Positions 53,544-61,523 of a stretch of 64,000 nt of DNA are shown here, piece by piece; the stretch's first letter is position 1; each line of letters opens with the position of its first letter. The position numbers and the translations under genes were made by a program. The stretch comes from Carboxylicivirga sp. (lineage in GTDB: Bacteria; Bacteroidota; Bacteroidia; Bacteroidales; Marinilabiliaceae): positions 62,001-126,000 of the forward strand of contig JAOARW010000111.1 of assembly GCA_025210475.1 (NCBI GenBank), in the 5' to 3' direction. The notes under the pieces are model-generated. The model did no database searches. It had not been told where the DNA came from and saw nothing but the letters and a program-made list of their open reading frames with translations.

Positions 53544-54911
53544 TTAATGTGAGAAACTGAACACTGTTTCTCTGAATATTTCTGAAACAGTTGGGTGCGG
53601 AAACACCACCTGCTCCATCTCTTTTAATGTCATTTCATTTTCGATGGCCATGCAGGCCCCATAGATCATCTCGCTGGAAGGATTACCGAGCATGTGCACT
53701 CCTAGTACTTCACCGTATTTAGCACCAACCAATACTTTACAAAGACCCGAACCACCTTCGTTTTCTGCAATAAAACGACCGGCATAAGCCATTGGTAGAT
53801 TGGCCACCTTCACCTCAATGCCTTTCGCTTTGGCCGTTTCTTCGGTTAAACCAACACCCGAAAATTCCGGATTGGTGTAAACAACGCCGGGAATGGCATT
53901 GTAGCGCATTTGATCCTTTCCTCCGCTCAAGTTATTCACCACCACTTCGCCCTCGCGACTGGCCGTGTGCGCCAAAAGAGAAAAGCCGGTTACATCACCT
54001 GCTGCATATACATTCGGAATGTTGGTTCGCATCTTCTCATCCACCTTGATGCCGCCTTTGAATAGCTCCACACCCAGATTCTCCAAACCAAATCCATTTG
54101 TGACGGGTTTGCGCCCTACACTCATCAATATCTTATCGCCCAGAATCTCTTTTGTCTGTCCGTCTTTTTCGAAGAAGACCTTAGTACCTTCGACTTTAGT
54201 GACTTTTGATGAAAGGTTAAACTCGATACCTTTTTTAGCATACTGCTGGCGCAATTGGGCACTCATCTCAACGTCCATACCAGTCAGAATCTCATCCATC
54301 ATTTCCACAATGGTAACCTTGGTTCCAAGGCTATTAAAGAAACTGGCGAATTCCATTCCAATAACTCCGCCACCAATAATAACCAACTCATCTGGCTGCT
54401 TTTCCAACTGCAGAATTTCACGGTTGGTTAGTATATCCGAATTATCTTCCACGCCAGGTATTGGCGGGATAAAAGCTTCAGAACCCGTACATATGAGCAG
54501 GTTCGAAGCCAATATCTCTCCTTCATGAAATGCTAATTCGATACCCCGTTGGGTACGTCCTTTAATAAAAGCAGAGTCATTCACAACTTCCACTTTAAAT
54601 TGTTTCATCTTGGCACCAACGCCTCCGACAAGTTTTTTAACCACTTTCTTTTTGCGTGCCATCATTTTGTCGAAACTAAAGGATAAATCCCCTGCTTCAA
54701 CACCATACTTATTGCCCGCTTTGGCATTATCGTACAGCTTGGCACTGTATAATAAGGTTTTGGTAGGCATGCATCCTTCATTGAGGCACACGCCGCCTAA
54801 TTCTTTCTTTTCGAAAAGCACTACTTTCAAACCCTTGGCTCCGGCGCGTTCAGCAGCTACATAGCCGGCAGGCCCGCCTCCGATTATTGCTAAATCATAT
54901 CTGTTTTCCAT
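53544..54911 (-). CDS. lpdA: Dihydrolipoyl dehydrogenase (E3)
   Basis: A 455-residue flavoprotein disulfide reductase. FAD motif IIGGGPAGYVAAERAG, redox-active disulfide GGVCLNEGCMPTKTLLY, NAD motif VIIGGGVIGMEFASFF, second FAD motif NVYAAGDVTG, and the C-terminal catalytic VFPHPTVSE. It reoxidises dihydrolipoamide on E2 and makes NADH. It lies 3 bases after the E2 gene and 30 before E1, so it is dedicated to this complex, though it could serve others. Confidence 0.93.
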   Translation of the reverse strand: MENRYDLAIIGGGPAGYVAAERAGAKGLKVVLFEKKELGGVCLNEGCMPTKTLLYSAKLYDNAKAGNKYGVEAGDLSFSFDKMMARKKKVVKKLVGGVGAKMKQFKVEVVNDSAFIKGRTQRGIELAFHEGEILASNLLICTGSEAFIPPIPGVEDNSDILTNREILQLEKQPDELVIIGGGVIGMEFASFFNSLGTKVTIVEMMDEILTGMDVEMSAQLRQQYAKKGIEFNLSSKVTKVEGTKVFFEKDGQTKEILGDKILMSVGRKPVTNGFGLENLGVELFKGGIKVDEKMRTNIPNVYAAGDVTGFSLLAHTASREGEVVVNNLSGGKDQMRYNAIPGVVYTNPEFSGVGLTEETAKAKGIEVKVANLPMAYAGRFIAENEGGSGLCKVLVGAKYGEVLGVHMLGNPSSEMIYGACMAIENEMTLKEMEQVVFPHPTVSEIFRETVFSFSH

Positions 54912-54914
54912 GGC

Positions 54915-56225
54915 TTAAAAGTCGATTGTCAGGTTTTCAATTTCAATGGCAATTTGCTTCAGGAAGCGCGTTGCCAGGCCACCATCCAATGCCTGGTGAT
55001 CGTAGGTCAGACTAAGACCCATATAAGGCACAAAACCATAAGCACCACCACCCAAATCGGCCGGACGAGGTACAATGGTGTTAACACCTAAAATGGCCAC
55101 CTGTGGCAGGTTGATTACCGGCGTAAACATTTCCACTCCGTAATTTCCCAGGTTGGAAACGGTAAACGAAGCTGCTTCGGATGATAATAATTCCGGATCG
55201 ATGCTACCCTGACGGCACGACTCAGCAACTTCTTTAAACTGGTTCGATAAGCCTGTTATGGATAAATCATCTGCATTTTTAATTACCGGAACCATCAAGC
55301 CACGATCGGTATCTACAGCCAGCCCTAAATGCACCTTATTAAAATACTTAACGCTATCGCCTAAAAAGTGAGCGTTGGCATCGGGAAACTGCTTTAATGC
55401 TTTAACAACAGCAAAACATACCATATCGTTAATGGTGATATTCGGCGCTCCTTCTGTTGCTTTTACTTGCTTGCGCAGTTCGAGCAAACGACGGGCATCG
55501 GCACCTAAATGGTGTGTTAACTGAGCTGAATTTTGCAGAGAAGCATGCATTGCTTTTGCTATCAGCTTGCGAATATTAGGTAATTTCTTAATCTCATAAT
55601 CGTTGGCGTAAACCGGATTGGCAGAAAGATCGGCTGCTTTTACCATGCCATCCAAGCCACTTCCTTTATCGGCCATCGCCAAACCTTCTTCTTTCATCAC
55701 TTCTTTTGCCAGTGGACTGGCCTTTGGCACTGAAGCCAGATAAGCTTCTATATCCCTTACAATGATTCTTCCTTCGGGACCCGAACCGTCAATTTTCTGA
55801 TAAGGCACTGCTTCTGCAGTAGCTAATTTTCTGGCACGAGGCGATATCTTGATTTTTTCATCCTCATTACGTTCTTTCAGCACCACTTCCTGCTGAGGCT
55901 CTTCATTTTTCTCCTCAACAACTTCACCCGGCGTTTCGGCCACCTCTTCGGTGACACTCCCACTCTGAAATGAGCTGATATCTTCCCCAGCTTGCCCAAT
56001 AACACCAATATTCTGAAGAACCGGAATTTCATCGCCCGCTTCACAAAAAGTTGCTAGCAGCGTTCCTTCCTCCTCTGCTTCCTGTTCAAAGGAAGCCTTA
56101 TCGGTTTCATAGGCAAATAATATATCTCCTTTCTTGATTTCATCTCCCACTTGTTTGTACCAGTCGGTAAATATGCAGGATTCGACAGATTGCCCCTGGC
56201 GAGGCATAATGATTGCGTTAGCCAT
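54915..56225 (-). CDS. Dihydrolipoamide acyltransferase (E2) of a 2-oxoacid dehydrogenase complex
   Basis: A 436-residue E2. Residues 1-~80 are one lipoyl domain (MPRQGQSVESCIFTDWYKQVG, lipoyl Lys in AYETDKASFEQ). An acidic linker (~85-125) precedes a peripheral subunit-binding domain (~127-170, ISPRARKLA...GSGPEGRIIVRDIEAYL). The catalytic domain occupies ~215-436 and ends SLTYDHQALDGGLATRFLKQ with catalytic His and Asp. First gene of the cluster, under a promoter whose -33 element lies in a GntR operator. The acyl group carried is unknown. Confidence 0.92.
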   Translation of the reverse strand: MANAIIMPRQGQSVESCIFTDWYKQVGDEIKKGDILFAYETDKASFEQEAEEEGTLLATFCEAGDEIPVLQNIGVIGQAGEDISSFQSGSVTEEVAETPGEVVEEKNEEPQQEVVLKERNEDEKIKISPRARKLATAEAVPYQKIDGSGPEGRIIVRDIEAYLASVPKASPLAKEVMKEEGLAMADKGSGLDGMVKAADLSANPVYANDYEIKKLPNIRKLIAKAMHASLQNSAQLTHHLGADARRLLELRKQVKATEGAPNITINDMVCFAVVKALKQFPDANAHFLGDSVKYFNKVHLGLAVDTDRGLMVPVIKNADDLSITGLSNQFKEVAESCRQGSIDPELLSSEAASFTVSNLGNYGVEMFTPVINLPQVAILGVNTIVPRPADLGGGAYGFVPYMGLSLTYDHQALDGGLATRFLKQIAIEIENLTIDF

Positions 56226-56244
56226 GATTCATTTTGTTTTGAAA

Positions 56245-56276
56245 CAAAGATATTTGGATCAACATGTATATACAAG
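56245..56276 (-). promoter_or_regulatory. Promoter of the E2-E3-E1 cluster, overlapping operator
   Basis: On the minus strand CTTG (56276-56273), a 20-base spacer and TATCTTTG (56252-56245), an exact TAnnTTTG -7 element, lie just upstream of the E2 start (56225). The -33 CTTG is part of the 15-bp operator at 56264-56278. Confidence 0.65.
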
Positions 56277-56278
56277 TT
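56264..56278 (-). promoter_or_regulatory. GntR-type operator, copy 1
   Basis: Read on the minus strand, AACTTGTATATACAT, with the palindromic core TGTATATACA. It is an exact inverted copy of 56336-56350. It covers the -33 region of the E2 promoter. Confidence 0.7.
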
Positions 56279-56335
56279 AATTTATAAAATAAGTTCTTTT
56301 AGCTTATTTTCAACCCATTAACACCTTTTACAAGT

Positions 56336-56350
56336 AACTTGTATATACAT
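56336..56350 (+). promoter_or_regulatory. GntR-type operator, copy 2
   Basis: AACTTGTATATACAT, the exact inverted copy of the site at 56264-56278, 57 bases away. The adjoining CAAGTAACTTG (56331-56341) is itself palindromic. It covers the -33 region of the gntR promoter, implying autoregulation. Confidence 0.7.
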
Positions 56351-56369
56351 TTAAAATCACTTATCTTTA
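56338..56369 (+). promoter_or_regulatory. Promoter of gntR, overlapping operator
   Basis: CTTG (56338-56341), 20-base spacer and TATCTTTA (56362-56369), one mismatch from TAnnTTTG, 14 bases before the start codon. Geometry is identical to that of the divergent E2 promoter. Confidence 0.6.
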
Positions 56370-56383
56370 CAAAAAAATAAGAA

Positions 56384-57100
56384 ATGGCATTGAAAAAGGA
56401 GCTACCTCCATACAAAATTCTTTACGAGCAATTACGAAAACACATTACAGACGGCAAGTACAACCGAGGCGATATCCTGCCTTCTGAAAATGAGCTATGC
56501 ACCACCCACCAGGTGACTCGACCAACGGTTCGAAAGGCACTGGATCGCTTGGTACACGAAGGTTACATCCGTAAAAAGCAAGGCAAAGGCAGCATTGTAC
56601 AGGGACAGCCACAGGGCGTTGGCATCCTGTCACTCTCAGGAACCACTTCGGCCATTGGTAAAGATAATCTGGAGACCAAAATCATTGAGAAACCAACCTT
56701 GATTAAATGCGATGATGCTTTTGGCTTTCCATTGCTTGATTTTGAAAAGGAAGTAGGATGCTATCGTCTGGAGCGATTAAGGATTATGAATAAACAACCC
56801 ATCTTCTACGACATTACATTGGTTCCGAACATTAATTTGCCACGCTTTACCAGTCGAAACTTTGAAAATCGATCCTTGTTTGAGATTATGCGTACATCGT
56901 ATCAAATAGAGATAAGTGGCGGCGAACAAAAGTTAATGGCAATTACTGCCGATGAAAAGGTACAACAGTATTTTAATGTGGCAGCCGGGCACCCGATTTT
57001 GCGTTTAGATCGAAAAATGGAAACCAGTAAAGAGGGCTTTTTCTTTTACAGTCAGGTGTATTGCAATACCGAGAATTACGGTTTGTATGGCACCTTTTAA
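56384..57100 (+). CDS. GntR-family (HutC/UTRA) transcription repressor
   Basis: A 238-residue regulator. Residues ~8-75 are a winged helix: YKILYEQLRKHITDG, LPSENELCTTHQVTRPTVRKAL and GYIRKKQGKGSIV. Residues ~90-235 form a UTRA effector domain (YRLERLRIMNKQPIFYD; LFEIMRTSYQIEISGGEQ; GHPILRLDRKM). UTRA regulators usually sense a sugar phosphate. It is divergent from the E2-E3-E1-PHP-SDR-ADH cluster and flanked by two identical inverted operators, so it most likely represses both that cluster and itself. GntR-type FucR regulators occur in Bacteroides, so a role in the fucose genes on the other side cannot be excluded. Confidence 0.9.
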   Translation: MALKKELPPYKILYEQLRKHITDGKYNRGDILPSENELCTTHQVTRPTVRKALDRLVHEGYIRKKQGKGSIVQGQPQGVGILSLSGTTSAIGKDNLETKIIEKPTLIKCDDAFGFPLLDFEKEVGCYRLERLRIMNKQPIFYDITLVPNINLPRFTSRNFENRSLFEIMRTSYQIEISGGEQKLMAITADEKVQQYFNVAAGHPILRLDRKMETSKEGFFFYSQVYCNTENYGLYGTF

Positions 57101-57203
57101 CTAAGGCTTGATTTTTTGCAAAGGCCCTGCATTATGTTTATAATACATTTTTGAAATTACAAGCTGAAAACATCTCCTCCAAAACCGATGCTTATCCATC
57201 GTA

Positions 57204-57291
57204 AAAAACATACTTATGTTTTTGGAAAAATGTAGTTATGTTTTGAGCAAAATATAAGTATGTTTTCCATAAAACATAGTTACAGATTTGC
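57204..57291. repeat. Four degenerate 22-bp tandem repeats with TATGTTTT boxes
   Basis: The octamer TATGTTTT occurs at 57215, 57237 and 57259, exactly 22 bases apart, and its complement AAAACATA occurs at 57205 and 57271. Each repeat is a run of A, a central variable part and TATGTTTT, giving imperfect palindromes phased by about two helical turns. It could be an array of protein-binding sites; no promoter is obvious beside it. Confidence 0.6.
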
Positions 57292-57426
57292 ACAACCTTC
57301 ATTTATTACTGATATCCTGATAGTTATGAATACACCAACTAATAAACTGTTTATATGAATTTTTTGCCTTAAAAAGGGAGTGATTGGCACAAGTGCCTTT
57401 ACATTTCACTTAACAATAATGAGATG

Positions 57427-57458
57427 AAAAAGAGGAAGATTACAACACCTTCCTCTTA
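57427..57458. terminator. Terminator after the lactaldehyde reductase-like gene
   Basis: AAGAGGAAG and CTTCCTCTT form a perfect 9-bp stem with a 10-base loop. Flanks are A-rich on the left, giving a T-run on the minus strand; it lies 33 bases past the stop. Confidence 0.8.
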
Positions 57459-57490
57459 CATTCATAACTCAAAATAAATACAAAAACTGC

Positions 57491-58645
57491 TTAGTAGGCA
57501 GCTTTGTAAATTTCAATAGCATCTTCCAATTCAACTGTACGCGGATTACCTCCCGTACAAACGTCTTTAAGCGCATTTTGTGCCATCAACTCAAAATCCT
57601 CGGGTTGTGCCCCCAATTCTTTGAGACCCGATGGTATACCTACATCTTTCGATAATTGACTAATGGCATCCAGTGCAGCCTCGGCAGCTTCATCAACCGA
57701 CATTGCCGAAATATCCACTCCTAAGGCTTTGGCAATATCCGCAAATTTTTCGGGACAAGCCTCCATATTGAAACGCTCAACATGCGGCAAAAGAACAGCG
57801 TTGGCAACACCATGCGGTGTATTGTACATGCCTCCCAGCTGGTGAGCAGCCGAATGCACATATCCTAAACCACAATTTGAAAAAGCCTGACCGGCTATAA
57901 ACTGAGCCCAGGCCATTTTGCTGCGTGCTTCCAGATCCTTTCCGTTTTTAACAGCAGCTCTTAAGCTTTCACCAATCAGCTCGATGGCGTACAGCGCCAT
58001 GCGGTCTGACCATGGAAATGCTCCAACTGTTACATATGCTTCAATGGCATGGGTTAAGGCATCCATACCCGTTGCAGCTGTCAATGGTGCCGGCTTATTC
58101 AACATCAGTTCCGGATCATTAACAGCAATTGAAACCAGGCAGTTCTTATCCACCATCACCATCTTTACCTTACGCTCTTCGTCGGTAATCACGTAATTAA
58201 TGGTTACTTCACTGGCCGTACCGGCAGTTGTGTTAATGGCTGCTGTAGGAGTCGCTTTCTTTTTTGACACATGGATTCCTTCGTAATCTTTGATATGACC
58301 GCCATTGGTTGCCAGTATACCTATCGCTTTACCGCAATCCTGAGGTGATCCGCCGCCAATGGTTAAGATAAAATCACAAGCCTCACTTTTGAAGACCTCT
58401 AACCCCGAATGCACATTAGCACAAGTTGGATTGGGCTGCACATCGTCAAAAACACAATAAGCAAGCGAGCGCTCGTCCATCAAATCAGTTACACGCTTTA
58501 CAACGCCCAGTTCGTTCAATACCTTATCGGTCACAATCAAGGTTTTCTGATAGCCTTGATCCTTAATTTCATCAACCAAATCGCAAATCACACCCGGGCC
58601 AACCAAACTTAATGGTGGCAAATAAATTCGTCTTTTTTCTAACAT
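57491..58645 (-). CDS. fucO: Iron-containing alcohol dehydrogenase, lactaldehyde reductase-like
   Basis: A 384-residue group III dehydrogenase. GGGSPQDCGKAIG binds the cofactor; metal ligands are in TGMDALTHAIEAYV (Asp, His) and GYVHSAAHQLGGMYNTPHG (two or three His). TTAGTASEVTINYVI is the family signature. In fucose catabolism it would reduce L-lactaldehyde, made by the aldolase, to 1,2-propanediol, giving redox balance without oxygen. It lies directly downstream of the aldolase gene on the same strand but after a strong terminator, so it may have its own promoter in 58646-58816. Other alcohols are possible substrates. Confidence 0.82.
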   Translation of the reverse strand: MLEKRRIYLPPLSLVGPGVICDLVDEIKDQGYQKTLIVTDKVLNELGVVKRVTDLMDERSLAYCVFDDVQPNPTCANVHSGLEVFKSEACDFILTIGGGSPQDCGKAIGILATNGGHIKDYEGIHVSKKKATPTAAINTTAGTASEVTINYVITDEERKVKMVMVDKNCLVSIAVNDPELMLNKPAPLTAATGMDALTHAIEAYVTVGAFPWSDRMALYAIELIGESLRAAVKNGKDLEARSKMAWAQFIAGQAFSNCGLGYVHSAAHQLGGMYNTPHGVANAVLLPHVERFNMEACPEKFADIAKALGVDISAMSVDEAAEAALDAISQLSKDVGIPSGLKELGAQPEDFELMAQNALKDVCTGGNPRTVELEDAIEIYKAAY

Positions 58646-58816
58646 TGAAATTTAATCTATAATAGTTCAGCCGAATTAGTCAGATACATCTTTATAAACA
58701 AGCTAATTATTAGATGCTAATACAATAGCAATAACATACCAATATCAGCTCACTCCTCACTAAAGAAGAATCAGACAAATAACTTGATGAACTATAAAAC
58801 TTAGGAAATAATGAAT

Positions 58817-58867
58817 AAAAGGATGCGCAAAAACGGTGATTTAATCACGATGCTTTTGCACATCCTT
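58817..58867 (-). terminator. Terminator of the fucose operon
   Basis: AAGGATG-GCAAAA pairs with TTTTGC-CATCCTT (bulged), with an inner GTGATT/AATCAC stem, making a long hairpin. It lies 10 bases past the stop of the aldolase gene. Confidence 0.82.
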
Positions 58868-58876
58868 ATTATAATT

Positions 58877-60169
58877 TTAACAGAATGTTTTTCTCAACTC
58901 TTCGATTTCATTATCGCTCATTGGCTCGAAAGAACCCAATGAAGTACCCATAACCAATGATTTGGCACTGAATTCGGCTACTTCCAGACGGTCAAAGGCC
59001 TGAAGTAAATTCTTACCTGTCATTAATACCGAATCGTTTTCGATGATGATGCCCGGGTTAGCATTGGAAATCTTTTCTGGTATGGAATTATTACCAACGA
59101 ACTGTGATCCGAAAGGTACATTCTCCATATCCTGCAAGAAAATCCAGCTTTCAGGAATCGTACGTACATCCAGCTTTTTATGCGCCACACCATAAGCCAT
59201 CAGATACTCAGGCTGCGTTAAGATAATGGCATTGATTTCAGGATGCTGTTCGTAAATTTTCTGATGCAACCAGGTTGAACGACTCGGAATTTTGCCCGGC
59301 TCACATTTGCCATCCTTAATTTGTACGATATCGTCCAATTGCATGTCCCAACGTGTTGCATCGGTTGGTGTAATCAGAAAATCATTTTCTTTCCAGCGTA
59401 CCGAAATGGTTCCATAGGTACTCATCATCAAACCCTGATCACAAGCACGACGTACCATGGCACATATTTCCTGGCGAAGCGCCTTTTCATCAGAGCTATG
59501 CTGAACCGTTTCCAACTGCGCATGGTCATTTGGTATCTGCTCATCAAAGGCCTTTAAGTTGTCATCACTTAAATAATTTGGCTCACCAATGATTTTAGCA
59601 TTGATCAAGGTGCGGGCACAAAATTCCAATGTTTCAAAACGCTCGTAAGCTTTAATCACATCTTTATCAGCCACCACTGCACCGTGGTTTTCCATAATCA
59701 CGGCATTAAATCCCAACTCGAATTGCTCCGAAATAGAATCACCCAATTCCTTACTTCCAGGAATATGGTATTTGGCATAACCAATTGGCCCACAAACACG
59801 CATTGCCTGTGGAATTACATGTGTATTTGGCACCTGACGAACAATACTAAATGACACCAATGCCGGTGGGTGGGCATGCACCACAGACTTCAAGTCAGGA
59901 CGCTTCACATAAATCGCTTTATGAAACGGGTACTCCATTGAAGGCTTGTGTGGCCCAACAATATCGCCGTTGGCTTTCACACACATAATATCTTCAGGCT
60001 TCAGCGAACCTTTATCCACACCCGAAGGTGTCACCCACATATCACCACTCTCATCCATGATGGAAATATTTCCTCCGGATGTGGTGGTTAATCCCTTTTT
60101 ATAAACCCGGTTGATGATCATGATGATCTGCTCACGCGGATGTAACAGGTTCACATTTCTTTCTAGCAT
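58877..60169 (-). CDS. fucA: Tandem class II aldolase-fold protein, L-fuculose-phosphate aldolase-like
   Basis: A 430-residue protein, twice the length of FucA; ATG at 60169 is preferred over a TTG three codons upstream. Residues ~1-215 are a complete class II aldolase domain: TSGGNISIMD, SMEYPFHKAIY (catalytic Glu), VVHAHPPALVSF (two Zn His) and VIMENHGAVV (third Zn His). Residues ~225-430 repeat the fold, but the equivalent motifs read AIILTQPEYLM and IIIENDSVLM, so all Zn histidines are lost. The first half should cleave L-fuculose 1-phosphate to dihydroxyacetone phosphate and L-lactaldehyde. The second is probably a structural or regulatory pseudo-domain. Next to fucP. Confidence 0.85.
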   Translation of the reverse strand: MLERNVNLLHPREQIIMIINRVYKKGLTTTSGGNISIMDESGDMWVTPSGVDKGSLKPEDIMCVKANGDIVGPHKPSMEYPFHKAIYVKRPDLKSVVHAHPPALVSFSIVRQVPNTHVIPQAMRVCGPIGYAKYHIPGSKELGDSISEQFELGFNAVIMENHGAVVADKDVIKAYERFETLEFCARTLINAKIIGEPNYLSDDNLKAFDEQIPNDHAQLETVQHSSDEKALRQEICAMVRRACDQGLMMSTYGTISVRWKENDFLITPTDATRWDMQLDDIVQIKDGKCEPGKIPSRSTWLHQKIYEQHPEINAIILTQPEYLMAYGVAHKKLDVRTIPESWIFLQDMENVPFGSQFVGNNSIPEKISNANPGIIIENDSVLMTGKNLLQAFDRLEVAEFSAKSLVMGTSLGSFEPMSDNEIEELRKTFC

Positions 60170-60231
60170 AACTCTCAATTCTTTCGTAATCTTATAATTC
60201 TATTTATAAACTTGCATAATCTACAACAAGC

Positions 60232-61512
60232 TTATTGCTTTAAATTCAATTTAAAGGATAGACGACCATAGTTTGCAATTACCACAAAACACAGCAATGG
60301 CAAAATAAATGAAGCATTAACAGCTGGTAAATGTGCCACACTTCCCAGGTCGATAATCATTGCCTGCAACATAGGCATAATAGCACCACCAACAATAGCC
60401 ATTACCAAACCGGCCGATCCCATAGTAGTATCCTTACCAACATTGCCCAAGGCAATACCATAAATTGTTGGGAACATTAACGACATGAATATTGATGTTG
60501 CCACCAGGCAATATAAACCAGGTAAACCAACAATAAATATTGCTCCGGCTGTTGTTGCAATACCTCCTAAAGCAAAACACATCAACAACTTGCTTGCATT
60601 AACGTATTTCAAAATCAGGGTACTTGCCAAACGACTCGCAATAAAAAAGCCCATGGCCCACATATTATGGTACTGACCCGATTCTTTTGTTAAACCAAGG
60701 TTTTCGGCGTATTGAATAATAAATGTCCAACACATAATTTGTGCTGCCACATAGGCTACCTGAGCAATTACACCATTCCAATACACTTTATTTTTAAGCA
60801 AGCGTTTCATTGACTGCAAAGGATGTATTTCCTCCTGATGTGCTGTATCAGGCATTTTAACAACTGCAATAACCACCAACATCGCCAAAACAACAAGTCC
60901 TAATGCTACATACGGATCGCGAATAATAGCTAAGTCATGCAAACGATGTACAGCTTTTGTTGCTTCATCTAAGGTCGAAAACTCGACTCCCTGTTTGTCA
61001 GCCGCCAGATTTGCCAATACGAACTTTGCAGCTACCATCATTCCTAAAAACGATCCCATAGGATTAAATGATTGAGCCAGGTTTAAGCGTCGTGTGGCAG
61101 TACTCGCCGAACCTAATGAAAGGATAAACGGGTTGGCCGTTGTTTCTAAAAAGGCCAAACCAAAGGTTAAAATATACAAGGAGCCTACAAAGAAGCCAAA
61201 CATTTGAAACTCAGCTGCCGGGTAAAATAATAAAGCTCCGGTAGCATATAAGCCAAGGCCTAATAATATTCCTTTTTTATAACTATACTTTTGGGCAAAC
61301 AAAGCGGCCGGTATAGCCATGGTTGCATAACCGCCATAAAAGGCAAATTGAATAAGGGTTGCTTTGGTATGAGTTAACTCCATAACCGTTTTAAAAGCCG
61401 CTACCATTGGATTGGTAATATCATTGGCAAAGCCCCATAAAGCAAATAAACTTGTAATCAGTACAAACGGTACCAGGTATTTTTTTTCAACAATCTTGGA
61501 TTCTTTAGTCAT
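60232..61512 (-). CDS. fucP: L-fucose:H+ symporter
   Basis: A 426-residue major facilitator protein with 12 predicted membrane helices. It shows the FucP signatures FALWGFANDITNPMVAAFK (Asp in helix 1), FAFYGGYATMAIPAALFAQK and FLETTANPFILSLG (Glu in helix 4); these acids couple proton and fucose binding. It imports L-fucose (sometimes also galactose or arabinose) across the inner membrane. It sits 11 bases downstream of fucU in the fucose operon. Confidence 0.93.
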   Translation of the reverse strand: MTKESKIVEKKYLVPFVLITSLFALWGFANDITNPMVAAFKTVMELTHTKATLIQFAFYGGYATMAIPAALFAQKYSYKKGILLGLGLYATGALLFYPAAEFQMFGFFVGSLYILTFGLAFLETTANPFILSLGSASTATRRLNLAQSFNPMGSFLGMMVAAKFVLANLAADKQGVEFSTLDEATKAVHRLHDLAIIRDPYVALGLVVLAMLVVIAVVKMPDTAHQEEIHPLQSMKRLLKNKVYWNGVIAQVAYVAAQIMCWTFIIQYAENLGLTKESGQYHNMWAMGFFIASRLASTLILKYVNASKLLMCFALGGIATTAGAIFIVGLPGLYCLVATSIFMSLMFPTIYGIALGNVGKDTTMGSAGLVMAIVGGAIMPMLQAMIIDLGSVAHLPAVNASFILPLLCFVVIANYGRLSFKLNLKQ

Positions 61513-61523
61513 GATTTTGGTAT

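Larger units (their letters stand above)
57101..57490. other. Convergent intergenic region with tandem repeats, 390 bp
   Basis: Between gntR (plus) and the iron alcohol dehydrogenase gene (minus). It holds the 22-bp repeat array at 57204-57291, a small GGCAC/GTGCC hairpin (57387-57398) and a terminator at 57427-57458. No believable ORF. Confidence 0.55.

Noticed and set aside
53965..54528. 187-residue plus-strand ORF
   Set aside because: Fully antisense to the E3 gene, whose FAD, NAD and disulfide motifs are intact; the shadow has no recognisable domain.
46466..57100. Sulfoquinovose sulfo-transaldolase pathway as an explanation for the FSA-like gene
   Set aside because: The aldolase has the Gln/Thr/Tyr set of FSA, and no sulfoquinovosidase, sulfoquinovose isomerase, mutarotase or sulfonate exporter is nearby. 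The E1-E2-E3 genes have no place in that route.
57204..57291. CRISPR array
   Set aside because: Repeats are 22 bp, directly adjacent with no spacers, degenerate and AT-only; no cas genes are present.
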